From the NCBI RefSeq assembly GCF_002355435.1, contig NZ_AP017313.1, positions 4,340,001 to 4,404,000 of the forward strand: a stretch of 64,000 nt of DNA, in the 5' to 3' direction. This document shows, one piece after another, positions 26,814 through 34,514 of the stretch (positions are counted from its first letter, which is position 1; each line of letters opens with the position of its first letter). A program made the translations under genes and the position numbers. Under the pieces are notes generated by a model, which was given only the letters and a program-made list of their open reading frames with translations, searched no databases and had not been told where the DNA came from. Source of the DNA: Mucilaginibacter gotjawali. Lineage in GTDB: Bacteria > Bacteroidota > Bacteroidia > Sphingobacteriales > Sphingobacteriaceae.

Positions 26814-27266
26814 ATGATAAAAGATATCAAGAGTATATTCAGGTTAAATGGATTTCATGCCCGTATCGTGCTGATGATACTTTATTTTGAAAAAAAACTC
26901 ATTATAAAACTTCCTTTTAAAATTTTACGGAAACTTATAAACCAGGCGCTTTATCATTGCGAAATACACCCCGATACTTTCAGAGATCTTAACGCTATCA
27001 CTACGCTAAGGCTCCCCCACCCGTTTTTGATCATTATTCATAAAACCTCAAAAATAGGCTCAAATGGCACCATATTTCAGGGCGTGACTATTGGTGTTAT
27101 CGAAAATAGAGAAATAATAGCCGCGCAGATAGGCAATAACGTTTATATAGGCTGCAATTCATCCATTTTAGGTCCGGTAAAAATTGTTGATGATGTGGTA
27201 GTAGGCGCCCATTCATTAATCTTAAAGGATGTTAATAAAAGTGGAGTCGTTTTTGGGCGTAATTAA
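26814..27266 (+). CDS. serine-acetyltransferase-like beta-helix acyltransferase
   Basis: This protein of about 150 residues (ATG at 26814; a GTG at 26811 is also in frame) has a helical N-terminus followed by hexapeptide repeats: TSKIGSNGTIFQGVTIG, AQIGNNVYIGCNSSILGPVKI and DDVVVGAHSLILKDV. This is the CysE-type pattern, but the protein is much shorter than CysE and lies in a glycan locus, so O-acetylation of a sugar is more likely than cysteine synthesis. Its stop overlaps the start of the polymerase gene by one base. Confidence 0.78.
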   Translation: MIKDIKSIFRLNGFHARIVLMILYFEKKLIIKLPFKILRKLINQALYHCEIHPDTFRDLNAITTLRLPHPFLIIIHKTSKIGSNGTIFQGVTIGVIENREIIAAQIGNNVYIGCNSSILGPVKIVDDVVVGAHSLILKDVNKSGVVFGRN

Positions 27267-28612
27267 TGAAAAAAGATTTAGAAAACATATCTATAACAGA
27301 TAACCTTATACTTCTCATTATAGTTTTAATAGGCTTTCAGCAATTTCCCGTTATAAGGATTGGAGGCAGCTTTAAACTATATGAATTGGCAGCACTGGCG
27401 TTGTTGGTAATTGATTTTGTTTATTTAAAGCATTTTAAGTTTAATTCGTACACGTCTATCATAGCGTTTGGCTTTTTTGTAGTATCTCCTGTACTAAGTT
27501 ATCTGTATTCTGTTTTTTTTCTGGACTATCCTGCAGGTTTTTATATTTATTACCCTGATGCGGATTCATTCAAATTCAATTACTATGTATTCCCGCTTTT
27601 ACAATTGCTGTATATGTTCTTTAATTTCTGCGCGATAAATGGAATTATAGGAGCCAATTTTATTTATAAAAATTTTGACAGGGTAGCTAAATTAATCATT
27701 ATAACAGGGACATTCATATCAATCTATTCACTCATTGCTATGAGCACCGTTGATGTCATCGGTAAGTTGCCGCAGTTTATACAAAACAAATCAGATTTTC
27801 GTTTCCGCAGTTCAGGGCTATCACAGGAGCCAAGTTTTTATGTATTATATCAAACCTGGGTATGCTTATTTGCAGTGTATTCAAAGCATTTATTTAACAA
27901 AAATATATGGCGGTTAATTCTGTTAATCAATATTTTGTCGTTAATAACTACTTTTTCAACGGCCCTGGTATCATTAATCGCGATAATTTTCCTTTCGGCG
28001 TTTTTCCTGAAAAATAGTTTTAAAACAAGGTTTTCAATCTTCTTTTTAACAGGATTTTTTATAGCCACCATTATTTTTGCAGCTTTTTATTTTGACCTGA
28101 ACGACCTTTTGAATGGGTTCTTTTTAAATAAGATCCAAAACTTTTTTACAAGCCCTGATCATACAATGGATAGTGGTGGGTTTAGAAGTTACACTACTGG
28201 CATTGGCGTAAAAATATTCTTATCGCACCCGCTAACGGGCGTAGGTGTAGGCAACAGTGTTTATTATATGTATTTATTTGAAAACAAAATGGGGATTATA
28301 AGTTTTGGCGAAACGTTGCAACCGGGTTCGTTCCCCCAAAATTTATTTTCAATTGTTTTAAGTGAACAGGGTATAATTGGCGGTTTACTCCTTTTGGGTT
28401 TCTTGTTGTCGTGTTTGCGCAAGTTTTGGCATTACCGCAACTATTCTAAATATAACAATATGTTTTTAATCGGGATTTTGTTTAATATAACGGCAATGCT
28501 CAGCATTGCACCACAATATTCGCTCTTTATTTGGGTGTTTTTTGCTTTGGGTTTAGGTTATATAAAGCATATTAATATGGGCAGTATACAAAATGGCGGA
28601 CAGCAGAATTAG
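27266..28612 (+). CDS. Wzy/O-antigen polymerase- or ligase-like membrane protein
   Basis: This 448-residue protein has about 10-12 membrane helices and a large periplasmic loop in the second half (about 280-350), containing SGGFRSYTTG and HPLTGVGVGNSVYYM, a pattern seen in Wzy and WaaL proteins. With the Wzx-like flippase and Wzz-like co-polymerase it completes a Wzy-dependent assembly set. It overlaps the acyltransferase upstream by 1 base and the glycosyltransferase downstream by 20 bases. Sequence alone does not separate polymerase from ligase; the context favours polymerase. Confidence 0.8.
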   Translation: MKKDLENISITDNLILLIIVLIGFQQFPVIRIGGSFKLYELAALALLVIDFVYLKHFKFNSYTSIIAFGFFVVSPVLSYLYSVFFLDYPAGFYIYYPDADSFKFNYYVFPLLQLLYMFFNFCAINGIIGANFIYKNFDRVAKLIIITGTFISIYSLIAMSTVDVIGKLPQFIQNKSDFRFRSSGLSQEPSFYVLYQTWVCLFAVYSKHLFNKNIWRLILLINILSLITTFSTALVSLIAIIFLSAFFLKNSFKTRFSIFFLTGFFIATIIFAAFYFDLNDLLNGFFLNKIQNFFTSPDHTMDSGGFRSYTTGIGVKIFLSHPLTGVGVGNSVYYMYLFENKMGIISFGETLQPGSFPQNLFSIVLSEQGIIGGLLLLGFLLSCLRKFWHYRNYSKYNNMFLIGILFNITAMLSIAPQYSLFIWVFFALGLGYIKHINMGSIQNGGQQN

Positions 28613-29699
28613 GCTTACAATTGATGCGCGGATGATATATCATTCAGGCATTGGGAAATATCTGCGGATGTTGCTGCCGTTTATCATCAAAGAATATGAT
28701 GTAACCTTGCTTGGGAATCCGGAGCAACTGGCTCAATTTACGCCTCCGGCAAAAGTGATCGCCTTCAACGCTCCAATTTACTCTATAGGTGAACAAATTC
28801 AGCTCCCCAAATTAGTATCACATGCTGATATATTTTGGTCGCCTCATTACAATGTCCCGCTACTGGGTATTAAATGTGAAAAAAAAGTAGTCACCATACA
28901 CGACGTTTATCACCTGGCTTTTTATAAAGACCTTTCATTAAAACAAAAACTGTATGCCAAAGTTGTAATCAATAACGCCGTAAAAACAAGTGATGCGATT
29001 ATTACCGTGTCTGATTTTTCAAAAAGTGAAATAATAAAATATACCGCGTGCAATCCCGGAAAAATAGCGGTGATCTATAATGGGGTGGAACAAAGCGTAA
29101 CTAATGTAAATCCCGGCACGGTCCGTGAAAAATATCAACTACCGGCAAAATATATCTTATTCGTTGGTAATGTTAAACCTCACAAAAACCTGAAAACATT
29201 ATTAAAGGCTTTTCTGTTATTAAACGAGCGATTTAAATCGATTTATAAAATTGTTATTGCAGGAAAAAAAGATGGCTTTATAACAGGTGATCGCGATCTG
29301 ATAGACTGGGTAAACGCGAATGATGAATTACGGGATCGGGTAGTTTTTACCGGTTATATCGATAATGACGATATGAATGGTATATATTTAAACGCTTCCT
29401 TATTTGTATTCCCCACTGTTTATGAAGGCTTCGGGCTACCGCCTTTGGAGGCTATGCTAAATAGCTGCCCGGTAATAGCGTCAAATGCATCCTGCATCCC
29501 CGAGGTTTGCGGGCAGGCTGCATTGTACTTCGATCCGATGAATGAGTATGATTTAAAAAATGCAATCGAAAAAGTATTAACTGATAAAGCCACAATGGAT
29601 GAAATGGTAAATGAAGGTTTGGAGAGAATAAAATTATTTGATTGGAAAAATGCGGCAGACAGCCACATCAGGCTTTTTAACCAAATAATTGAGAATTAA
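28593..29699 (+). CDS. glycosyltransferase family 4
   Basis: This 368-residue protein has a GT-B fold. The acceptor half begins RLTIDARMIYHSGIGKY. The C-terminal GT1-type domain starts near 180 (YILFVGNVKPHKNLKTLLKA) and contains the family signature EGFGLPPLEAM (about 273-283), with the retaining-enzyme Glu, and ASNASCIPEVCG. It overlaps the polymerase gene by 20 bases and is followed after 3 bases by a second GT4 gene. The donor sugar is not evident. Confidence 0.9.
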   Translation: MADSRIRLTIDARMIYHSGIGKYLRMLLPFIIKEYDVTLLGNPEQLAQFTPPAKVIAFNAPIYSIGEQIQLPKLVSHADIFWSPHYNVPLLGIKCEKKVVTIHDVYHLAFYKDLSLKQKLYAKVVINNAVKTSDAIITVSDFSKSEIIKYTACNPGKIAVIYNGVEQSVTNVNPGTVREKYQLPAKYILFVGNVKPHKNLKTLLKAFLLLNERFKSIYKIVIAGKKDGFITGDRDLIDWVNANDELRDRVVFTGYIDNDDMNGIYLNASLFVFPTVYEGFGLPPLEAMLNSCPVIASNASCIPEVCGQAALYFDPMNEYDLKNAIEKVLTDKATMDEMVNEGLERIKLFDWKNAADSHIRLFNQIIEN

Positions 29700-29702
29700 T
29701 AT

Positions 29703-30818
29703 ATGAAGGTTGCACTTATCCAGGAATGGCTCACCGTAATTGGTGGCTCGGAAAACGTTTTTAAAGAAATTGCATCATTATTTCCGGAAGCTGATATTTA
29801 TACACTTGTTGCCCGCGATGAGACGATTAAAAGTTTAGGCCTCGGGCGGCATAAGGTCACCACATCGTTTATTCAAAATTTACCATTTGCAAAAACAAAG
29901 TACCGGAATTATCTGCCTCTTTTCCCCTTGGCGATCGAGCAATTTGATCTTTCATCATATGACCTTATTATATCGTCCTCACATGCTGTTGCAAAGGGGG
30001 TTTTAACGCATTCAGGCCAGGTGCATGTATGTTACTGCCATTCGCCGATGAGGTATGCCTGGGATCTCTACCACCAGTATATCCGGGAGGCCGGGCTTGA
30101 CACAGGGCTTAAAGGTTTCTTTGTTAAATTAGTATTGCACCGAATAAGGCAATGGGATATCGCCAGCACCAACAGGGTTGATCACTTTATTTCAAATTCA
30201 AATTATATCGGCAAACGAATTAAAAAAATTTATAACCGCGAAAGTACTACCATATACCCGAATGTCGCTGTTGAGGATTTTGAAATTTGTTTAGCGCGTG
30301 AAGACTTTTATTTAACATGCTCGCGCCTTGTACCCTATAAAAAGATCGATTTGATTGTAAAAGCCTTCAACGGCATGCCCGATAAAAAACTAATTGTTAT
30401 CGGCGATGGGCCTGACTTTAAAAAAATAAAAAATCTGGCCGCCGATAATATTGTTATGATGGGGTATCAGCCTTTTGACGTATTAAAACGTCATCTGTCA
30501 ACAGCAAAAGCTTTTGTTTTTGCCGCCGAAGAAGATTTTGGCATTTTGCCTGTAGAGGCGCAAGCTTGCGGCACCCCGGTAATTGCCTATGGCAAAGGCG
30601 GCGTTACAGAAACTGTAATAGAAAATAAGACAGGTGTTTATTTTAGTGAACAGACCGCTGCATCAATAATCGATGCAGTAAACCGCTTTGAAAATAATAT
30701 AACTCTTTTCAGCCCAGTCGAAATTGCCCAACACGCGTCCCTGTTCTCATCTCAACATTTTAGAAATCAGCTCATTAATTATTTGCGTGGCATTTTACCC
30801 CAAAATTTAATTTCCTAA
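29703..30818 (+). CDS. glycosyltransferase family 4 (mannosyltransferase-like)
   Basis: This 371-residue protein begins VALIQEWLTVIGGSENVFKE and includes HVCYCHSPMRYAWDLYHQY, both typical of WbaZ-like mannosyltransferases. The donor-binding domain carries DFGILPVEAQACGTPVIAYG (about 278-297) and GGVTETV. It is 3 bases after the previous GT4 gene. The mannose assignment is by resemblance only. It ends the main run of the locus; the last gene, the initiating transferase, lies behind a 155-base AT-rich spacer. Confidence 0.88.
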   Translation: MKVALIQEWLTVIGGSENVFKEIASLFPEADIYTLVARDETIKSLGLGRHKVTTSFIQNLPFAKTKYRNYLPLFPLAIEQFDLSSYDLIISSSHAVAKGVLTHSGQVHVCYCHSPMRYAWDLYHQYIREAGLDTGLKGFFVKLVLHRIRQWDIASTNRVDHFISNSNYIGKRIKKIYNRESTTIYPNVAVEDFEICLAREDFYLTCSRLVPYKKIDLIVKAFNGMPDKKLIVIGDGPDFKKIKNLAADNIVMMGYQPFDVLKRHLSTAKAFVFAAEEDFGILPVEAQACGTPVIAYGKGGVTETVIENKTGVYFSEQTAASIIDAVNRFENNITLFSPVEIAQHASLFSSQHFRNQLINYLRGILPQNLIS

Positions 30819-30894
30819 TTCCCTCCTGCTAAATCACTATTAATTTCCATCGGCGCAAGTTTGGAGTCAAAGTTGATATTTAGTTTAAAAAAAA

Positions 30895-30973
30895 TATTAT
30901 TAATTAACAGCTTTGATTAATTAATAATATTATTTTTAAAAAATTAATTATAGTATATATTAATTAATACCCC
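30895..30973 (+). promoter_or_regulatory. AT-rich leader with repeated TTAATTAA words before the sugar transferase
   Basis: TAATTAA or TTAATTAA occurs about four times (near 30901, 30917, 30943 and 30959) in a stretch of nearly pure A and T. A homopolymeric, palindromic leader of this kind before a single gene suggests a separate promoter for the initiating transferase. The core promoter cannot be placed with confidence. Confidence 0.4.
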
Positions 30974-32323
30974 ATGTCTGTACGCTACTCTAAACACCTC
31001 CCTTCTTTTGTTTTTTTTTGTGACTGGTTGCTGCTGAATATAGCCTTATATATCTCATACCTAGTGGTTCACAACACGTATTCACCTATCAGTGTTTCGC
31101 GCGTTTTTGTTTTACTTTTTAACGTTGCCTGGGTCTTGGTATCCATCGCATCCAAAAATTATACCGTCAGGCGGCCATTAGTGCTAAAGGATAACATTAA
31201 CCGGTTCCTGTCAACACTGATCTATCATTTATTGCTTGTATTCGCAGTAATTTACTTCTTCGAGATCTATGACATTTCAAAATCGGGCATTGTTATGGGC
31301 TATTCACTGTTCTCGTTATTTATTGTTGTCCAGCGGTGTATCCTCTTCTTTATGCTCGATTATTATCGTAAAAGAGGCTATAATCACCGCCAGATCCTGA
31401 TTATTGGAGATGAAGGCATAGCCGCCCGTTTGATGGATTCATTGAAACGACACAGCGAATACGGGTATGACCTGGTTGATTTTATATCAGAAGATCAATT
31501 AAGTACTATTCCGCAAGACGCCCTGAGCAGCAAAATCCTTAGTAGCAAGCCTGATGAAATAGTTATTTGCTACAAAATGATGGACGAAGCATTATTGCAG
31601 CACCTTATCCGGCTGGGCGACGATAATTTTATCAAGATAAAAGTAGTGTCGGGATTGTTATTGAATGACAATCACGCTGAGCTGGTTAACTACGATAACC
31701 TGCCGGTATTACTTATTAAACCAAATTCGGAGGTAAGCAATAAGATCCTTCTTTTAAAACGCTGTTTTGATGTAACTTTTTCAGTTGCGGTTATGACGAT
31801 TGGTTCGCCTATTTTTTTGATCCTCCTGTTAATAACTAAAACAACATCAAAAGGGCCCGCATTTTACCGGCAGGAAAGAATAGGAAGAAATGGCAAGCCA
31901 TTTTACATTTATAAATTCAGAAGCATGCGCATCGACGCAGAAAAATTCGGACCGCAGCTTTCGCGCGACAACGACCCAAGAATAACCAAATGGGGAAATG
32001 TAATGCGTAAAACCAGGCTGGATGAACTGCCCCAATTCTGGAACGTTATAAAAGGTGAAATGTCGGTAGTGGGCCCCCGCCCTGAACGCCAGCATTTTAT
32101 TGAAAAAATTGTCGAAAAAACACCCAACTATAAAAAATTACTGCGCTTAAAACCCGGAATCACCTCCATAGGCCAGGTACATTATGGATATGCCGAAAAT
32201 ATTGATCAAATGTGTACGCGCATGCGGTACGATCTGTTGTATCTGCAAAACATTAATCTAAATTCCGACCTGGATATTATTTATAAAACGGTTAAAGTAA
32301 TGATCAAGCGTAAGGGAAAGTAA
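30974..32323 (+). CDS. undecaprenyl-phosphate sugar-phosphate transferase (WcaJ-like)
   Basis: This 449-residue protein would start the repeat unit by moving a hexose-1-phosphate to undecaprenyl phosphate. Four N-terminal membrane helices (about 10-125) are followed by a cytoplasmic Rossmann-like part and then the bacterial sugar-transferase domain. That domain runs KRCFDVTFSVAVM (membrane anchor, near 260), KGPAFYRQERIGRNGKPF, FRSMRIDAE, TRLDELPQFWNVIKGEMS and VGPRPE, the conserved catalytic core. It is the last gene of the exopolysaccharide locus. Whether glucose or galactose is used cannot be read. Confidence 0.92.
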   Translation: MSVRYSKHLPSFVFFCDWLLLNIALYISYLVVHNTYSPISVSRVFVLLFNVAWVLVSIASKNYTVRRPLVLKDNINRFLSTLIYHLLLVFAVIYFFEIYDISKSGIVMGYSLFSLFIVVQRCILFFMLDYYRKRGYNHRQILIIGDEGIAARLMDSLKRHSEYGYDLVDFISEDQLSTIPQDALSSKILSSKPDEIVICYKMMDEALLQHLIRLGDDNFIKIKVVSGLLLNDNHAELVNYDNLPVLLIKPNSEVSNKILLLKRCFDVTFSVAVMTIGSPIFLILLLITKTTSKGPAFYRQERIGRNGKPFYIYKFRSMRIDAEKFGPQLSRDNDPRITKWGNVMRKTRLDELPQFWNVIKGEMSVVGPRPERQHFIEKIVEKTPNYKKLLRLKPGITSIGQVHYGYAENIDQMCTRMRYDLLYLQNINLNSDLDIIYKTVKVMIKRKGK

Positions 32324-32773
32324 GCGTATCATAATTTACTTCAAATTATGCTGATTTAGCTGATATTCCGGCCCGTTGTCCCTGCGGGCATACCGATACG
32401 TTCAAAATCATGCTAATTCATCCGAATTTCTTTATAAAATTCGCGTTATTTTGACTGCCCGGTAAAAAGGTATTGTTGCCACAAATGCCTGAAGGAAAAA
32501 TTGGGATTTCTTTAATGAACATTTCAAAGTCCATTTCGTTAAAGCTTAGCGGGGTTTTGCCGATAATATTAATCATTTTTCAGAATTAATAAGCATTTAT
32601 TTAGTTGCCGAAAAATTATTTAAATTTCACTTTACGGCAAATTTTTACCCAACATACTATAAATCAAATACTTGAAGCTTTTTTCACCCCAAATCACAGT
32701 GTAAAATAAATACCTCTGTTTCAATCACTTTACATTACAACCACATAACTTTAACTACCTTTGCCGTAATTAC
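32324..32773 (+). promoter_or_regulatory. 450-base spacer with rpoD promoter
   Basis: The spacer holds a short GCCCG/CGGGC hairpin near 32370-32390 and no convincing gene. A 34-codon frame at 32485 (starting MPEGKIGISLMN) is hydrophobic near its end but has no family match that I recognise. At 32756-32763, TACCTTTG is a perfect -7 consensus (TAnnTTTG). It is only 10 bases before the rpoD ATG, so the transcript would have an extremely short leader. The -33 element is weak (CTTTAC near 32728). Confidence 0.6.
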
Positions 32774-33631
32774 ATGAGACAACTTAAAATAACCCAGTCA
32801 ATAACAAACCGCGAATCACAATCGCTGGATAAATATTTAAGCGAAATCGCTAAAGTTGACCTGATCACCGCGCAGGAAGAAGTGATACTGGCACAAAAAA
32901 TACGCGAAGGCGACCAGGCCGCATTGGAACGCCTGACAAAAACTAACCTTCGTTTTGTGGTGTCGGTTGCAAAGCAATACCAAAACCAGGGATTAACCCT
33001 TGGAGACCTGATCAATGAGGGAAACCTTGGCCTGATAAAAGCTGCAAAGCGTTTTGACGAAACAAAAGGTTTTAAATTTATTTCGTACGCGGTATGGTGG
33101 ATCCGTCAATCTATTTTGTCTGCAGTAGCAGACCAGAGCAGGATTGTTCGTTTGCCGCTTAACCAGGTGGGCTCTTTAAGCAAGATCCGCAAATCATCTT
33201 CAAAATTGGAACAACAATTTGAAAGGGTACCTACACCTGAAGAATTGGCCGAGGATCTGGAGACAACCGTTGAAAAGATATCCGACTCTTTAGCCAATGC
33301 AGGCCGTCATTTATCATTTGACGCCCCCTTTGTAGTTGGAGAAGAAAACACCCTGCTGGATGTGATGCAAAGTACAGATGCAGGCACGGACAGTATGCTG
33401 ATCATCGACTCACTATCCCAGGAGATCAAACGCTCGCTTGGAATATTAGCTGAACGCGAACGCCAGGTGATCGTATTGTTTTTTGGACTTGGTAGCAGCA
33501 CGGCTCATTCCCTTGAGGAAATCGGCGAAAAATTTAGCCTTACCCGCGAACGTGTACGCCAGATAAAAGATAAAGCGTTGATGCGTTTGAGACAAAATTC
33601 TAAATCGAGGTTATTACAATCGTATTTATAA
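32774..33631 (+). CDS. rpoD: primary RNA polymerase sigma factor (sigma-70/RpoD, Bacteroidota short form)
   Basis: This 285-residue protein directs RNA polymerase to housekeeping promoters. It opens with the phylum's typical MRQLKITQSITNRESQSLD and region 1.2, and has no region 1.1, explaining its small size beside E. coli RpoD. Region 2 is complete: LRFVVSVAKQYQNQGL, then GDLINEGNLGLIKAAKRFD, then FISYAVWWIRQ. Region 4 ends with the HTH SLEEIGEKFSLTRERVRQIK. It has its own promoter and a strong terminator shared with the convergent SGNH gene. Confidence 0.97.
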   Translation: MRQLKITQSITNRESQSLDKYLSEIAKVDLITAQEEVILAQKIREGDQAALERLTKTNLRFVVSVAKQYQNQGLTLGDLINEGNLGLIKAAKRFDETKGFKFISYAVWWIRQSILSAVADQSRIVRLPLNQVGSLSKIRKSSSKLEQQFERVPTPEELAEDLETTVEKISDSLANAGRHLSFDAPFVVGEENTLLDVMQSTDAGTDSMLIIDSLSQEIKRSLGILAERERQVIVLFFGLGSSTAHSLEEIGEKFSLTRERVRQIKDKALMRLRQNSKSRLLQSYL

Positions 33632-33672
33632 TCCCTAAAGCCGGGTTGGAACATTAAGTCCAATTTCACTTT

Positions 33673-33717
33673 AAGCAAAAAAGTTCCCGTAAACATGTTA
33701 CGGGAACTTTTTTGCTT
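33673..33717. terminator. strong bidirectional terminator after rpoD
   Basis: AAGCAAAAAAGTTCCCGTAA (33673-33692) and its exact reverse complement (33698-33717) form a perfect 20-bp stem with a 5-base loop. The A-run and T-run flank the GC part on both strands, so it can stop transcription from rpoD and from the convergent glycosidase operon. Confidence 0.93.
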
Positions 33718-33737
33718 TTATCTCCGGGGGTTGCCCT

Positions 33738-34502
33738 TTAAACAGGGAATTTAAATTCTTTTTTCACCGTTTTAATCCATTCATCCGCTATGAGCTGGTG
33801 TCCTGCAGGCATGGGATGGATGCCATCCCAAATCCAGTAATCAGCCGGGGCTTTATTGCAAGCCGATAAAAATAGCCGTTGCAGCGGGATAAAGGCAGTA
33901 TCAAACTGTGCAGCCAGCTCTTTAACTATTGCCTGGCGCGGCGCAATTTCATTCTGCCAGCGTTCGGGGGCATCTGCTACCTGCCCCAACGGCAAAATAA
34001 AAGGCTCGCATATTACAATTTTTGTTTCCGGAAGTGCCTGCTTTGTTTGCTTTAACAAGGCTTGCAAGTCTGCCCTGAACTGTTCGGCCGTCCTTGGGTT
34101 CTTATTATGTATCACCCCGTAAACGTCATTAACCCCTACCATAATACTCAGGATATCCGGCTTTATATCAATTGTATCCTGCTGCCACCTTGCCTGCAGA
34201 TCTAAAACCGTATTGCCGCTTATACCACGGTTATAAAACATCATGTTATGGCCAATATATTGATACCAAAGCATACTTGAAACCAGGTAAGCATAGCCCT
34301 GACCTAAAACATGATTCCAGTCCTGGTTGAATGACCGTCCGCCGTCTGTTATGCTATCGCCCTGGAATAAAACCGTTACTGTTTTACCATTATTTTGCGG
34401 CTTTGTTAAATCTGCCGGAAAGCCTTCTGCCGTAACCATTGTGGCAATAGCCGCTAAGCCGGCTTGTTTAATAAATTGCCTTCTTTTTGTATTGTTTTCC
34501 AA
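33738..34502 (-). CDS. SGNH/GDSL-family hydrolase with Tat-like signal
   Basis: This 254-residue protein starts with a twin-arginine-like leader (TKRRQFIKQAGLAAIA), suggesting export through Tat. Block I is LFQGDSITDGGR with the nucleophilic Ser, block III is VGVNDVYG, and block V is DGIHPMPAGHQ with Asp and His. Members of this group remove acyl groups from sugars or release ester-linked lipids. Here it is the last gene of an operon with a hexosaminidase and a fucosidase, 12 bases after the latter, so deacetylation of a glycan is the likely job (inference). Confidence 0.87.
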   Translation of the reverse strand: MENNTKRRQFIKQAGLAAIATMVTAEGFPADLTKPQNNGKTVTVLFQGDSITDGGRSFNQDWNHVLGQGYAYLVSSMLWYQYIGHNMMFYNRGISGNTVLDLQARWQQDTIDIKPDILSIMVGVNDVYGVIHNKNPRTAEQFRADLQALLKQTKQALPETKIVICEPFILPLGQVADAPERWQNEIAPRQAIVKELAAQFDTAFIPLQRLFLSACNKAPADYWIWDGIHPMPAGHQLIADEWIKTVKKEFKFPV

Positions 34503-34514
34503 TTCACCAAAGTT

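Noticed and set aside
26814..27266. A cysteine-biosynthesis serine acetyltransferase
   Set aside because: It is far shorter than CysE and overlaps two exopolysaccharide genes, so a sugar acyltransferase is more likely.
32485..32589. A 34-codon frame (MPEGKIGISLMN...) in the spacer before rpoD
   Set aside because: It is short, has no clear promoter or conserved motif, and its composition is that of the surrounding non-coding DNA.
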